From the NCBI GenBank assembly GCA_003550325.1, contig QKWP01001243.1:43955-107954 (forward strand): DNA of 64,000 bases, written 5' to 3'. The stretch comes from Gigaspora rosea. Lineage: Eukaryota; Glomeromycota; Glomeromycetes; Diversisporales; Gigasporaceae. Both the position numbers and the translations under genes were made by a program. Below the pieces are notes generated by a model, which saw only the letters and a program-made list of their open reading frames with translations, did no database searches and had not been told where the DNA came from. This document shows positions 10,872 to 21,615 of the stretch, piece after piece (positions within the stretch are counted from its first letter, which is position 1; every line of letters begins with the position of its first letter).

Positions 10872-11012
10872 AGTGTCGTCGTTTTGTCATTCGTCATTTC
10901 GGTTTCGTCGTTTTGTCATTTCGTAGTTTCGTTGTTTTGTCATTTCGCCGTTTCGCCGTTTCGCCATTTCGCCATTTCGCTGTTTCGGTGTTTCGTCGTT
11001 TCTTCTTTAATG
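10872..11012 (+). repeat. TTTCGYCR minisatellite
   Basis: About 14 tandem degenerate 8-10 bp units of the type TTTCGTCATTTCGCC lie in the left arm of the giant foldback element. They give a spurious hydrophobic reading frame. Confidence 0.7.
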
Positions 11013-13251
11013 TTTCGCTAGACGCGTGGCGCTGTAATAGATGTTGTTAGTGGGTGGATTAGTATTAGATAAGGGATAGGGTTAGATAGTCGTGTTAGAT
11101 TAGGATAGTTAATGTTAAGGTTAGTAATAGTGTGTAAAGGAAAAAAAGAAAAACAATTGGAAAATAAATTAAATCCAAATCTGAAGACCCCGAATAATTA
11201 GTGGTTCCGATAATTATTTTTGAAAACGAATTAAATAATCTAAAATAAATTAAATGATTTTTTTAAACAAAGTAAGTTAAATTTAAATAAATTAAATAAA
11301 AAATTGAACGAATTTAAAATAAAAATAAAAACGAAGTTAAAAACGAATTAATAAATTAAAAAAAAAGAAAACGAAAAATAAATAATCAAATAATTTATTA
11401 ATAAAAAAAAAATTTAAAATGATTAAAAAAACAAATTAATAATTATAAATAAAAAAAAAATAAAAAACGAATTTTATAAAATAAAAAATAGTTTAAACAA
11501 ATTAATTTAAAAAAAAATAATAATTTAAAAGAATTAATTAAATAATTTATAAGAATTAATAATAAAATAATTTATAAAAAAATTTAAACGAGTTTTTTTT
11601 TTAAATTATTTTATTTGTTTTTTTTATTTAACTTATTTTTTTTAAATTATTTTTTTTTATTTTTAAATTATTATATTTACAAATTGGTTTTTTTTTTAAT
11701 TAGTTTTTTTATTTCAAATTAAATTATTGTTTTTAATTCGTTTAAACTATTTTTTTTATTTTATAAGTACGTTTTTTTTTATTATTTTTTTTTATTAAAT
11801 TATTATATTTACAAAAATTGGGGGTTTTTTAATTCATAAATTTGATTTTTTATTTAAATTAAATTATTGTTTTTAATTCGTTTAAAATTTTTTTTTTTTA
11901 TTATTTTTTTATTTTATAGATTCACTTTTTAATCTTTTTTTTTAAATTTTATTCTATTTTTTATTTTTTTATCTATTTATTAATTAATTTAAATTATTTT
12001 ATTTTTTTAATTCGTCTAATTTAAATTATTTATTTTAATTCGTTTTTTAGAAAATAAATTATCGGAACAACCACCACGGGGATAACGATTCAGAAGAAAA
12101 GGGTACAAGAAGACCAAAATGGTATGTATAATATATATTTTATTTTATTATTTTTATTTACATTAATCAAAAAACGCACTAATACTAACTATCTAAAACT
12201 CAACCCCGCAACCTTAATACATTACAATCTAACCTCTATAATCTTACGCAACTAACTAACCCTATTCTTTATCTAACACTAAAAACCTATTAACAACGTC
12301 AATTACAGCGCCATGACACCCAGCGAAACGTTAGGACGAACCGACAAAATGACGAAACAACGAAACTAGAAAAAAAGAAAAATAAAATACTACTAATGAA
12401 ATCGGCAGTACAAGAAAATCGCGACGAAACAACAATAGAAGAACCACACAACAACTACACCTTACCTACGACAAGTTAACACCAAACCGACGATGAAGCC
12501 AAGAATAAAACTAAAGATGGCGAAAATAAGCGACAACACCAACGACGAACGATGACGTTTAAAAAAAAAGGTTAGTAAAAAAAAAAAAGATCTGTGTATT
12601 TAATTTTTTTATGTTGATCCGTGAAGCAGGAAAGAGCCCATGTGATCACGTGATCCTAGCCTAGACCGGAGATCGATTGATCACGTGACCCGGAAAATCT
12701 TACCTACACCCTGTATCGGTCATCGATTTTGGGATCCTGTAATTGGAATTTAGCGATTTTGGGCTTGTTAAAATCGTCTTACTGAGACGAACATTTTGGT
12801 AGTTAAATCATCTAAAACGGACCAGTGAAACAAAAGTTATTCAATGTTAAAAAAATTTACTTAGTGATTCTAAAAAATCACTATTAAAATTACACAAAAG
12901 TTGTATGATCTTGGGATCCTGTGATTAGATTTTAACGATTTTGGGCTTGTTAGAATTGTCTCATCGAGATAAGCATTTTGGTAGTTAAATCATCTAAATT
13001 GGCCCAGTAGATCAAAAGTTATCAATAATTTTATAATTTTATACTTTTGGCCAGAATTATAAAATTTTGACCAGAATTATAATCTGATATTTTGGCGACC
13101 CACCCACCCACCCAAAAATTACGTAATTTCTGGAAGCTCCCTAAGTAATGATAAAGAATATTAAATAAAAATTAAAAATTGATAGTAAGAAAACAATATA
13201 TACAATAAATAAACATTAAAAAAATTAAAATTGATAAAAAAAAGTTAATTA

Positions 13252-13776
13252 ATTGATAGTCCGCCAGTTAATTGGAGATCGATCATAGTGTAACGTGATG
13301 CAAATCACATATGAAAATCACTATAGTGTGAATGTGGCGTGCATACATATAAAAGTTTTTTTCTTACTAAGTTAACGACACATGTCCACTAATTGAAAAT
13401 TGTAGAGCTCGTCGAGGCGCATCTAACGGTGGTTAGATCATCCAAATCGGCCCAGTGGATGGCGAGATATCGTTGAAAAACGATTGGACGACTATATATA
13501 TAAACAATGTTTGTTTTACATAGAGATTTTATATAGTCGTCCAATCGTTTTTCAACGATATCTCGCCATCCACTGGGCCGATTTGGATGATCTAACCACC
13601 GTTAGATGCACCTCGACGAGCTCTACAACTTTCAATTAGTGGACATGTGTCGTTAACTTAGTAAGAAAAAAACTTTTATATGTATGCACGTCACATTCAC
13701 ACTATAGTGATTTTCATATGTGATTTGCATCACGTTACACTATGATCGATCTCCGATTAACTGGCGGACTATCAAT
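13252..13776. mobile_element. Foldback MITE, 525 bp, near-perfect arms
   Basis: Arms of about 245 bp starting ATTGATAGTCCGCCAGTTAA pair almost completely around a loop at about 13500-13535. TA flanks both sides (13250-13251, 13777-13778). Each arm contains CACTGGGCCGATTTGGATGA and TCTAACCACC, a diverged form of the module in the 10 kb element. High arm identity suggests recent insertion or gene conversion. Such a palindrome could form a cruciform or a long dsRNA. Confidence 0.75.
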
Positions 13777-13920
13777 TAAAGTCAAAAAATAAATTAAAAA
13801 TAATAATAAAAAAAATTAAAAATGAAAAATTTACAAAAATAAAAAAAATAATAATAAAATAATATAATTAAAAAATTAACAATATCAAAATTAAAAATAA
13901 ACTTTTATATACAATTATTA

Positions 13921-14238
13921 CCATATATGTCCGAAAATAAGCTACTATCTAAAATAAGCTACTCCCCTGATTTTTTTTAAAAATCTTAAAAAATTCGTTA
14001 GCGGTTGCTATATATAAAACATTTTTTCTACTAAGTAAACTTCAAAAAGTCGATTAAGTAAAGTTGTTCAGCGCATCAAAATACACTTAAAGTAAAAATT
14101 TAGTGTCATTTGGATAACTTTTTATTAGTACGTTTTTTAATTTTTTCAAAAAATACTATATTTCGAAAATAAGCTACTTTACAATTTTTTGCGTAATTTT
14201 TTGACCAAAAAAGGTAGCTTAATTTCGGACACATAATG
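13921..14238. mobile_element. TA-type MITE, TGTCCGAAAATAAGC family, copy 1
   Basis: Termini CCATATATGTCCGAAAATAA and CATTATGTGTCCGAAATTAA are inverted repeats, flanked by TA (13919-13920, 14239-14240). The interior has AAGTAAAGTTGTTCAGCGCA. About 90% similar by eye to the copy at 63270-63586. Confidence 0.75.
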
Positions 14239-14242
14239 TATA

Positions 14243-14585
14243 AAGTGCACCTTTGGTGTTGAACACTATAGGTAAATTAGATTTGCAAATTCGTATAACA
14301 AAAACAAAAAAATAAACTTTTATGAAATAAAAAATAAAATTTAATTACTTTAGGTTAGGGTGAGGTCTAGGATTTTATCAAAGGCATTAATATATACAAA
14401 ATTTAGCAAGGAATTTTTTTTATTAGAGCCCCAAAGATGGTTTTATAAGCAAAATTTTAAATTATAAACGTTTTTTTAAAAAATAACCAAAAAAAACAAA
14501 ATTTTATATTACACCTGATCTTAAATTTTGATTGGCTATTCTAATAGTTTTGTGTAATATAGTATTCAACACCATAGGTGCACTT
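14243..14585. mobile_element. TA-type MITE with AAGTGCACCT ends
   Basis: Inverted termini AAGTGCACCTTTGGTGTTGA and AAGTGCACCTATGGTGTTGA with TA on each side (14241-14242, 14586-14587). It abuts the previous MITE's target site. The interior contains a short TAGGTTAGGGTGAGG, telomere-like. Confidence 0.7.
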
Positions 14586-15318
14586 TAGTAAACCCGTTTA
14601 TATATTGTAATTTATTTATTTTTTTTATTTTTTTTTTTCCTTGATAGGTCTCGCCGTAACTCGACCTCTTAGCTTTATTATATATTTAACAAATTAAATA
14701 CAATACATTTCTAAGAATAAACATCATCCGAGTAGTGTTACCCAAATGCAACCCATTGCACCAACTCTCTGGAGAGTTAGAGTCTGAATTAGCCCCTATT
14801 AAAAGGAGGTCCAAAAGGGGGGTTCACCCGATTGGATCAGACAAAAAATTGCTTTATCCCATATTTCGTGAATTTTCTCTTCTTTTTCTTTCTCTAAAAC
14901 CTTTTTTCCTTGGGCTAGGTTTCCAAGACTTCTTTTCTTCGGCCCACAAGGTATGTTTTCACCTAAGTTTGGGGCAGAGCCATTTCGTTTGTCATGGCTT
15001 GAGATTCCAATTGACTTTTCCCATTCCAAAACTGCTAAGCAGCGAATTTTCCAGATAAAGTTATAAAAAAGGTTCCAGGTGAACGTTATAGAGTAGTCAA
15101 AATCTCTAACGCTACTTTCTTTGAACTCAAAAGGTTCGTTATTTTAAAGACTACTGTTTCTTGTAATAAACCTTTAGTTATATCTTTTTTTGCCTGAAAG
15201 TTTTCTTCTTTGCTTCTTCCGAAAAAAATACTCCTAAGTACTTTTTTTTGAACTTAAACTTGGAATCTGATTCCAGTTTTTTCTAACACAACTCTGAGAC
15301 TACATCTTCAATATTGTA

Positions 15319-16046
15319 CTATTGAAACTTTAGACTACTATACTCTGCTAGGTGTTCTTGAGTCTCTTTCTTCTCATCATCACACAGAATGCAGTAATCC
15401 GATGTGTAGAGGTGTGGTCTTTTTCTTTTTAATTCTATAAGTACAGGGAGTGTTTCTGCTAAGACTTTGATACAGAAAGCCAATCTTTTACTTTGCTTTA
15501 AAGATGTGCAATAAACTCCTCTCTGTCTTTTGATTTGCTTCCAATAGAAAGGCCAATTAAAATTCCTGTTAGAGCGACCGTCTTCCAATTTAGATATTGC
15601 TTTGTACAGAACTATCCTGCCCCATTTTGGAGTTCGGAAACCTGTTTCAGGAAGCTTCTTGTTGGCTTCTCAACTTTATAGTCTTTTCAGTAGAGAAGTG
15701 CTTCAAATCGCGAGTCCTTGATTTGGTTTGAATTTAGTATTACTGGTGACGAGAATGCTTCCTTCGCATAATGATTTGTAGCGTCATTCCACTTGTCACC
15801 GCTATGACCTTTGACTTTTTCAAGGACGAGTTCGATTTGCTTGGACTTGATCACATTAACTATCTTGGAAATCCAAAAATAGTTCTTTTTCTTATACCAT
15901 CTATTTACTCTAATTTCATTTTCCAAATTCTGTATACCGGCAATTGCCGCTGTGCTATCTGTACAAACTATTACTTTACTATTAACTGGTACTGTTAAAA
16001 GGGCTAACCAGATTGCGATAGTTTCGGGCTTTGTGGATGAGGCCAT
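15319..16046 (-). pseudogene. LINE-A ORF2 C-terminus: RNase H domain and Cys-rich tail
   Basis: RNase H would degrade the RNA of the RNA-DNA hybrid. Visible signature: KPETIAIWLALLT (Glu), VIVCTDSTAAIAG (Asp), and KGHSGDKWNDATNHYAKEA (His and final Asp) at 15687-16046. The first strand of the domain, with FYTDSSL, lies upstream near 16160 in another frame. A stop (15687-15689, TGA where the context suggests Trp) and a frameshift separate this from the 15319-15588 part, which has a CILCDDEKKETQEH Cys/His motif typical of LINE C-termini. Confidence 0.75.
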
Positions 16047-16525
16047 AAACTAAGTCTAACACTACCTTTGGCTATAACTAAATCTAAACTAATTTGAATC
16101 CAACTTGCTCCCATAATGCACTGATACTGCTATCTAGAGAGTGAGCTATCTGTGTAAAATTTGTACACCTCTTTTTTATTTAATGTATTTTTATCCAATG
16201 CATTCAAAAGGTCTGCAGATATATGTCATTAAAGATTTGAGACTTTATTAAGTGCCTGGCCAAAGAGCCTTCAATCGTTATCTGCGGATTCAGAATGCTA
16301 GGGTCTGAGACATCTACCATTCCATACTTCTTTCTGGCTATTACTTCTTTGGGAACAGGTAAAATCTTTTGATTTGCTACATTTTGAATTCTGGGGAAAA
16401 CAACTTGGATATTTCCTTTCCGTAGCCAACTAAGGCAACCTTCTTTTCCACTGTGCGAGTTTAACTTACAACTACTACATTTTTCAAGTACTTGTTCCGT
16501 TTTCCCTTTCTTTAAGGTTAAATTT

Positions 16526-18743
16526 TTATCCTGCCAATGTTCTGCTAGAACTTCTCTTTTCCTTTTTTTTTAAGATCTGCCTAATTCTTCTGTTCAGAGG
16601 GTTACTAAGACATTTCCTTTCAATTGCTCTAAACCATGCCGCTACTTTGCCTTTACATAATCTTCCTCTGATAAATTTTATTTGTTTCCATGTCATGAGT
16701 TTTGTACCCTCCTTGCTTATCACCTGGTTTAGATGAAAAAGACCTAGACTTTGGAGGCTTCTGTACGTCTTGATAAAGAGCTTTGGCTCTAAAATCTTAC
16801 AAAAACATGGACCTATTCTGTGAATTTGCCAGAAGATTGGCTCATGTCTTATAGTCAAATTGAGCTCCTTTGCCTTGTAAATGATTTGACAATTCAGATT
16901 GTATTGCCAGATCTTCAAATCACTAGGTTGTAGCTTTTCCTGCCACAAGTTTGATGTAAATCCTGCCGCAAAACAACCTTGTTAGAGTCTTGTTTTCACA
17001 AGGTCACTTCCCATTTTTCTTGTGTTAATCCTAATCTGAAGGCTTGTAATTTGGTTTATTAGTAACTTCTGCCACAGGACTTTGCAGTTACCAATATTTC
17101 TGTGAGAAATTATATGATTGCTAATCATTCTTGGAAGATCGAACTTGTTCTTAACTAATTTAACAAAAGGCTGATGTATCTGAGAGAGACTACTTTTGGG
17201 TAGTTTAGATATTTGGAGCATGTAACTCAACTTGGGTATTAAACACACGTTGTTTATGTATGTAAGTTGGCTTAAGGTCAATTTTTTGCAGCTAATTGAC
17301 TTTATAAAGTTTCTAGCCATCCCTTTGGCCTTGTTTTTGGTCAACATGTCCTGTGCCTTCTCACTTAGCCATGCTCCTAAAAACCTAATAAGTGAGTGCT
17401 TTTTTTCTGCCTGCACTCTTTTTTGAAGGAAATGGACTACTTTGTCTTCTAATTTGAGTGTTGAGTTTATTACTAGTAGTTTGGACTTTGTTGTGTTAAT
17501 TTGAATGTCGTTAAGAGAGTAGAAGTCTTCAGCTATCCTGAGAGTCTCTTCAAGTTGCTCTTTATTATTAGCTAGCCAAGTTGTGTCATTTGCATAGGCG
17601 ATGACTGCTTGACGGAAATTAGAAGAGATGAATTTATTTTGGTTTAAATCCGTGGGCTCGAGTGATTCAAAGGTGAAACCGAGATGTTTTGAATTTTGGA
17701 TTTTAAATAATAGAGGATCGTAGAAAATCTGCCAAATGATTGGGGAAAGGACCTCTCCCTGATCTATTTCGTCAAAGGCGCAGATCTCCTTTGTGTGTCC
17801 AAAAGCTGTAATTACTTTAACTTTCCTTTGTTGAAAAAGGCCAAGAATAAGGGCAGTGTCATTAATCACCTGATTATTTTTTATCAGAGGCCTACCCCTC
17901 CTCCCTCTTCCTTAATATATAAATAGTCAGGTTCTTATATATAATTTTAACTTTTTTTACCCCCTCCCCCCCTAAAAAATCACCTGATTTTTGTTACTCC
18001 CCTAAAGGTACAGGTTTTTTCTGGTAGTTTAATTCGTTTGAGGGCCAAGAGAAGAGAGTCCAGAGGAACCGAGTTAAAGGCCTTCTTTATATCTTGTAGT
18101 AGAACCCAAATTTCTTTGTTCTGTTCTTTCGCCACCTCAATTAAACTATTCAAGAGATGAATTGGTTCTGAAGTCGATTTTCCAGGCAGACCGGCAAAGT
18201 TTGGTCCTCTTAAAATTTCCTTTTCTCCTAAAATTCCCATGAGCCTTTTGGTTAGAATCTTTGTGACGCATTTGCGGAAAGTTTCTAGTAAAGCTATTGG
18301 ACGCACTAAGCTTAGACTAAAGTCCCATTCTGGCTCCTTTGGTATAGAATAAATTTGTGCTTTTTTCCAGCTTTCTGGGATCATACCAGATGCTAAACAC
18401 AAATCTACAAATTTCCTAAATGTTCTCTGAGTTGTTGGTGCTGCATATTTAATTAAGGTGTAGCTGATTCCTGAAATTCCTGGCGCTGTATTGCTTTTAA
18501 GTTCACTCAGCATTAAGCTCCATTCCGAGCCTGAGATTTTCTGATCGAGTGGTTTGTACCAGTCTTCTTTGATCCTTTAATTGGGCTATATATATTTTTC
18601 CAATCTTCGGACATTTGCTCTAATTTTGTTTTCCTTTTAGCAAATTGTTGCTGAAAATAAGCCTCTGTTTTTGAGAGTACTTTTGATGGGTCTATTGCAA
18701 GAGAACGCTTCCCGTTTATATTATCTAGCACTCTGTCGATCAA
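16526..18743 (-). pseudogene. LINE-A ORF2 reverse transcriptase and thumb/connection
   Basis: The RT domain is read in pieces. NTAPGISGISYTLIK and PESWKKAQIYSIPKEPEW are the fingers; VRPIALLETFRKCVTKIL follows; LLQDIKKAFNSVPLDSL is motif A with its Asp; DQGEVLSPIIWQIFYDPLL is motif B; AVIAYANDTTWLANN is motif C, where the first of two catalytic Asp is Asn (YAND instead of YADD). A 152-bp MITE splits the sequence after CTF at 18005; without it the frame continues TFILGLFQQRKVKVITAF. Further breaks lie at 18513 and 16982 (TAA). The downstream 16526-16948 segment is the region between RT and RNase H. Confidence 0.85.
17851..18002 (-). mobile_element. Tourist/Harbinger-like MITE copy 1, inside LINE-A
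   Basis: 152 bp with imperfect inverted ends GGGGAGTAACAAAAATCA and GGGCAGTGTCATTAATCA and TAA duplicated on both sides (17848-17850, 18003-18005). Same family as 39903-40819 and 41003-41153, each with the same TTA/TAA duplication. A TWA target duplication and GGG termini fit PIF/Harbinger MITEs. It interrupts the RT domain of LINE-A and therefore inserted after it. Confidence 0.85.
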
Positions 18744-19972
18744 GACTTTGCAAAACGGCTTTTCAAGAAGGCTTTATAACATTCTTTCTTGTTTATTCCT
18801 GATCATTTCACAATGCTGATTTACAAAATTTTTAATACACTTAGTCTTTCTTTTTGGATTTCTATAGCCTAACGCTTGTTTAGAATGAACCACCATCCTT
18901 TTATTTTAGCTAGGAAATCTTCTGCTGAAAAGTTTCTATTCAGGAAAATTTTCAGACCGTATTTCTCATTAATTCCCTTTACTTGTTGGTTGAAATCTGC
19001 TATTGTATCTTCCGGTAGACTTGCTAATTTGGAAGCTTTGAGTTGGCATTTAAGTGTTTTGTATATTCTGCTAAGAAAAATTACATCTTTCTTTAGCATT
19101 GCGCTTGCGCTGTGTTTGTCATCCTTATCAGACCCTGGTTTGTTTGGAGACCCTCCTTTTAGTTTCTTGTAGGGAATGTTCTTCCATGCTGCATATAACA
19201 TGCCTTTCTCGAAAGAGTCCCACATTCTGTCTAGCTTTTCTGTATCCGTTGACTCAAGTAGTAGATCTAAATTGTTCTTGAGAAGGAGTTTGATACTGGG
19301 TCTGTTCTTTAAGAAACTTTTGAGGTCTCTACTATAATCTTCCCACTTTTCTTTTGTCATTTGGTCGTAATGGAAAAGTAGACATTGCTTGGTATTACCT
19401 TTTTTTTTAAATGTTGGTATGATTTCATTTTTTTTTAAGACAATTGTGGCTGAAGTCGCATTGCGATCGCTGCCTGTACAGGTTGACATCTCGTAAATTT
19501 TTGCTGAAACCAAATTATTGTTCAAGTTGCTTCCTATCCAGATCTGGTCTATTCTCGAACTGGATTCACCATTCGACCATGTAAACTTTTTGACCTGTGG
19601 ATTCAACATTCTAAATGAGTTCTGGAATTCCTGATTATGGAACCATCTGTAGAACGGCAAATACTTGTTTGTCGATATTTCGGCCTGTGCCAGCTTATCT
19701 AGATCTTTATTGGGGACATGATTGAAGTCACCCATAATTATAAAGTAAGAGTCCTTTCCTCTATTCATATATGCCTTAACTATTTCCTGTTGAATCTTTT
19801 TTGCTAGAGGTTTGTCGTTTGGAGGAATGTAAACTAATAAAATAGTAATATCTAAACGCTTGTAAAAAAGATGTACCTCTAGCAAATACTCATTGTGTCT
19901 AACAACTTTGCCTGCATGTATACTTATTTCCTTTCTGAGGAGTAAGCCTACTCCCAAACCCTTCTTCTTATA

Positions 19973-21325
19973 CAGTGATCGGAAGTAAATCACCGGAAAT
20001 TTCCAGATCTACCGGGAATTTCATATACGTATGATAATCTTTTTTTTAATGTACATACGTCTTTTTTCACTTGTGTTTTTTTTTTAACACACAATTTTAA
20101 TTGTTTTTGATGATAAAAAAACCCTCCCGCCAAGAATTAAGCCTAGAACAACGAAGCCGTATTGCCGGCGCTTACCTGTGTGGTGTTAAACCACTTGACA
20201 TTGCAAAAGTTTTTGATCTCCCGAAATCAACGGTGTATGACACTGTTAAGCGATATGAAGAGACAGGCTCAGAGCATCCGAACAAACGCCCTGGTCGCCC
20301 CGAAGCTCTCTCTGCGCGTGACAAACGCTCTTTAGTTCGTATTACAAAAAAAAATCGGAAGGAACCCTTGGCTGTCATCACTAACGAATTCAACGTCCAA
20401 CATGATACGACGCTTACCACCAAAACTATTCGAAAGTACCTCCACAATTTAGGTTGGAGAAACTGTGTCGCCTGTCGAAAACCTCTTTTAGACAAAAGAA
20501 AAGCACTGGAGCGAAAAAAATGGTGCCGTGAACATTTAAAATGGGTAAATGAATGGCAAATGGTTGTTTTTACGGACGAGTCAAGGTTTTGTCTTCACAA
20601 AGCAGATGGTCGTGAAAGAACTTGGCGTCGAGTTAATGAAAAATATCATAAAGATTGTATAAATACGACTATGAAGTTTGGTGGTGGTTCTGTAATGTTT
20701 TGGGGCTGTTTTTGTTGGTGGGGCGTTGGACCGTTAGTAAGAATTAAGGGTAATATGAATTCGGATAGTTATGTTGATATTCTTGCAAAATATTTTATTC
20801 CTTGGGCAAATTCTTTAATGGAAAAACATCATGGTGAAATAAATTTAATTTTTCAACAAGATTTGGCTTCTATTCATACATCTACATATTCAGAATGGTG
20901 GATGAATTCGCATAATTTTAATATATTAAATTGGGCACCGTATAGCCCTGATCTTAACCCGATTGAAAATCTTTGGGAACGTCTTGATTCTGCAGTTCGT
21001 AACAGAAAACCCATGCCTACAAAGTTAGAAGAATTAGTTAAAATTATAGAAGAGGAATGGTATAACTTATCAATTGAATATATTCGTTCACTTATCTGTA
21101 GTATGCCAAATCGAGTAAAGACAATATATAAAGCCCGAGGATGGTACTGTAAATATTAAATAACCCAGGGTTTTTTTTTTTTAGGAATGTAAATATAAAT
21201 ATTTTATTTTATTTTATATAATTATTTTGTAATTATATAAAATATAATAAAATAAAAATCGTACGTAAAATTTGGCCTCTTATGTGTTACCTATAAAATT
21301 TCCGGTGATTTACTTCCGATCACTG
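19973..21325 (+). mobile_element. Intact Tc1-like transposon, 1353 bp
   Basis: Perfect 30-bp terminal inverted repeats (19973-20002 and 21296-21325) begin CAGTGATCGGAAGTAAATCA. They are flanked by the TA duplication (19971-19972, 21326-21327), the invariant target of Tc1/mariner. The element carries one uninterrupted transposase gene. Identical TIRs plus an open gene suggest recent, possibly still possible, transposition. It inserted into the LINE-A endonuclease in the opposite orientation. Confidence 0.95.
20110..21159 (+). CDS. Tc1-family DD34E transposase
   Basis: 349 aa from the ATG at 20110 (the open frame extends a few codons further 5' without an ATG). Residues about 5-55 form a helix-turn-helix (LSLEQRSRIAGAYLCG, DIAKVFDLPKSTVYDTVKRY), followed by a GRPR-like linker (NKRPGRPEAL) and a second DNA-binding part (TKTIRKYLHNLGW). 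The catalytic core has VVFTDESRFCL (first Asp), IFQQDLASIHTS (second Asp) and YSPDLNPIENLWERL (Glu), with 34 residues between the second Asp and the Glu, which defines the Tc1 DD34E clade. The usual QQDNAPCH motif is changed to QQDLASIH, but the Asp is kept. Length is normal for the family and no stop is present. It would cut and paste the enclosing element between its 30-bp TIRs into TA sites. Confidence 0.95.
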   Translation: MIKKPSRQELSLEQRSRIAGAYLCGVKPLDIAKVFDLPKSTVYDTVKRYEETGSEHPNKRPGRPEALSARDKRSLVRITKKNRKEPLAVITNEFNVQHDTTLTTKTIRKYLHNLGWRNCVACRKPLLDKRKALERKKWCREHLKWVNEWQMVVFTDESRFCLHKADGRERTWRRVNEKYHKDCINTTMKFGGGSVMFWGCFCWWGVGPLVRIKGNMNSDSYVDILAKYFIPWANSLMEKHHGEINLIFQQDLASIHTSTYSEWWMNSHNFNILNWAPYSPDLNPIENLWERLDSAVRNRKPMPTKLEELVKIIEEEWYNLSIEYIRSLICSMPNRVKTIYKARGWYCKY

Positions 21326-21615
21326 TAGCTGCTATAGTCCGACCAGAAACCTGTAAAGTTATTCCTATTTCTCAACAAAAAAAACCCTTCTTTACTTGTA
21401 ATATTTGTTTCTGTAATCCCTATAATATTTAAGATCTTTTGCTTTGTCCATTCTAGTAACATATCCATTTTTTGACTATTCGCTTTAAGCCCGTTAATGT
21501 TATGTATTGCTGTCTTGAATTCTATTTTGGATGCGAATGGTGGATTTAATAGTTCGTTTGCTAAAGACCAACCCACCTATTGGTCTCGTTCCATTAGTTC
21601 AACTGGAGCAGTAAT

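Larger units (their letters stand above)
10021..13141. mobile_element. Giant foldback element, 3121 bp, TAA target duplication
   Basis: Termini GGGAGCTTCCAGAAATTACG are perfect inverted repeats, with TAA directly repeated outside (10018-10020, 13142-13144), as in PIF/Harbinger elements. Nearly the whole element is an imperfect palindrome: U1/U2 modules at 10163-10470 mirror 12722-13030, the segment with CACGTGATCAATCGATCTCC (10546) mirrors 12656-12690, and GTCGTTGGTGTTGTCAC (10692) mirrors 12534. The arms are thus at least 1 kb. The centre (11150-12060) is A-rich then T-rich filler. No transposase is encoded; the open frames at 10531-11021 lie in the left arm and include a TCG minisatellite. 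A truncated relative of the left end is at 61777. Confidence 0.75.
18869..21576 (-). pseudogene. LINE-A ORF2 APE-type endonuclease, split by a Tc1 element
   Basis: The N-terminal part (21328-21576) has HNINGLKANSQKMDMLLEW and IIGITETNI (catalytic Glu). The C-terminal part (18869-19970) has YFIIMGDFNHVPN, SSSRIDQIWIGS and TGSDRNATSATIV. The last is normally SDHNAT, so the catalytic His is Arg here. A 1353-bp Tc1 transposon separates the halves; dropping it and one TA gives the uninterrupted SDYSSYKKKGLGVGLLLRK. The endonuclease nicks the target to prime reverse transcription. Downstream of the domain lies linker sequence up to the RT. Confidence 0.85.

Noticed and set aside
10531..11021. Two overlapping small ORFs
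   Set aside because: They lie inside a foldback arm and a TCG minisatellite; hydrophobic Phe/Val runs come from the repeat.
14735..15058. Overlapping ORFs on both strands
   Set aside because: They lie in the LINE-A 3' region; neither resembles a protein family.
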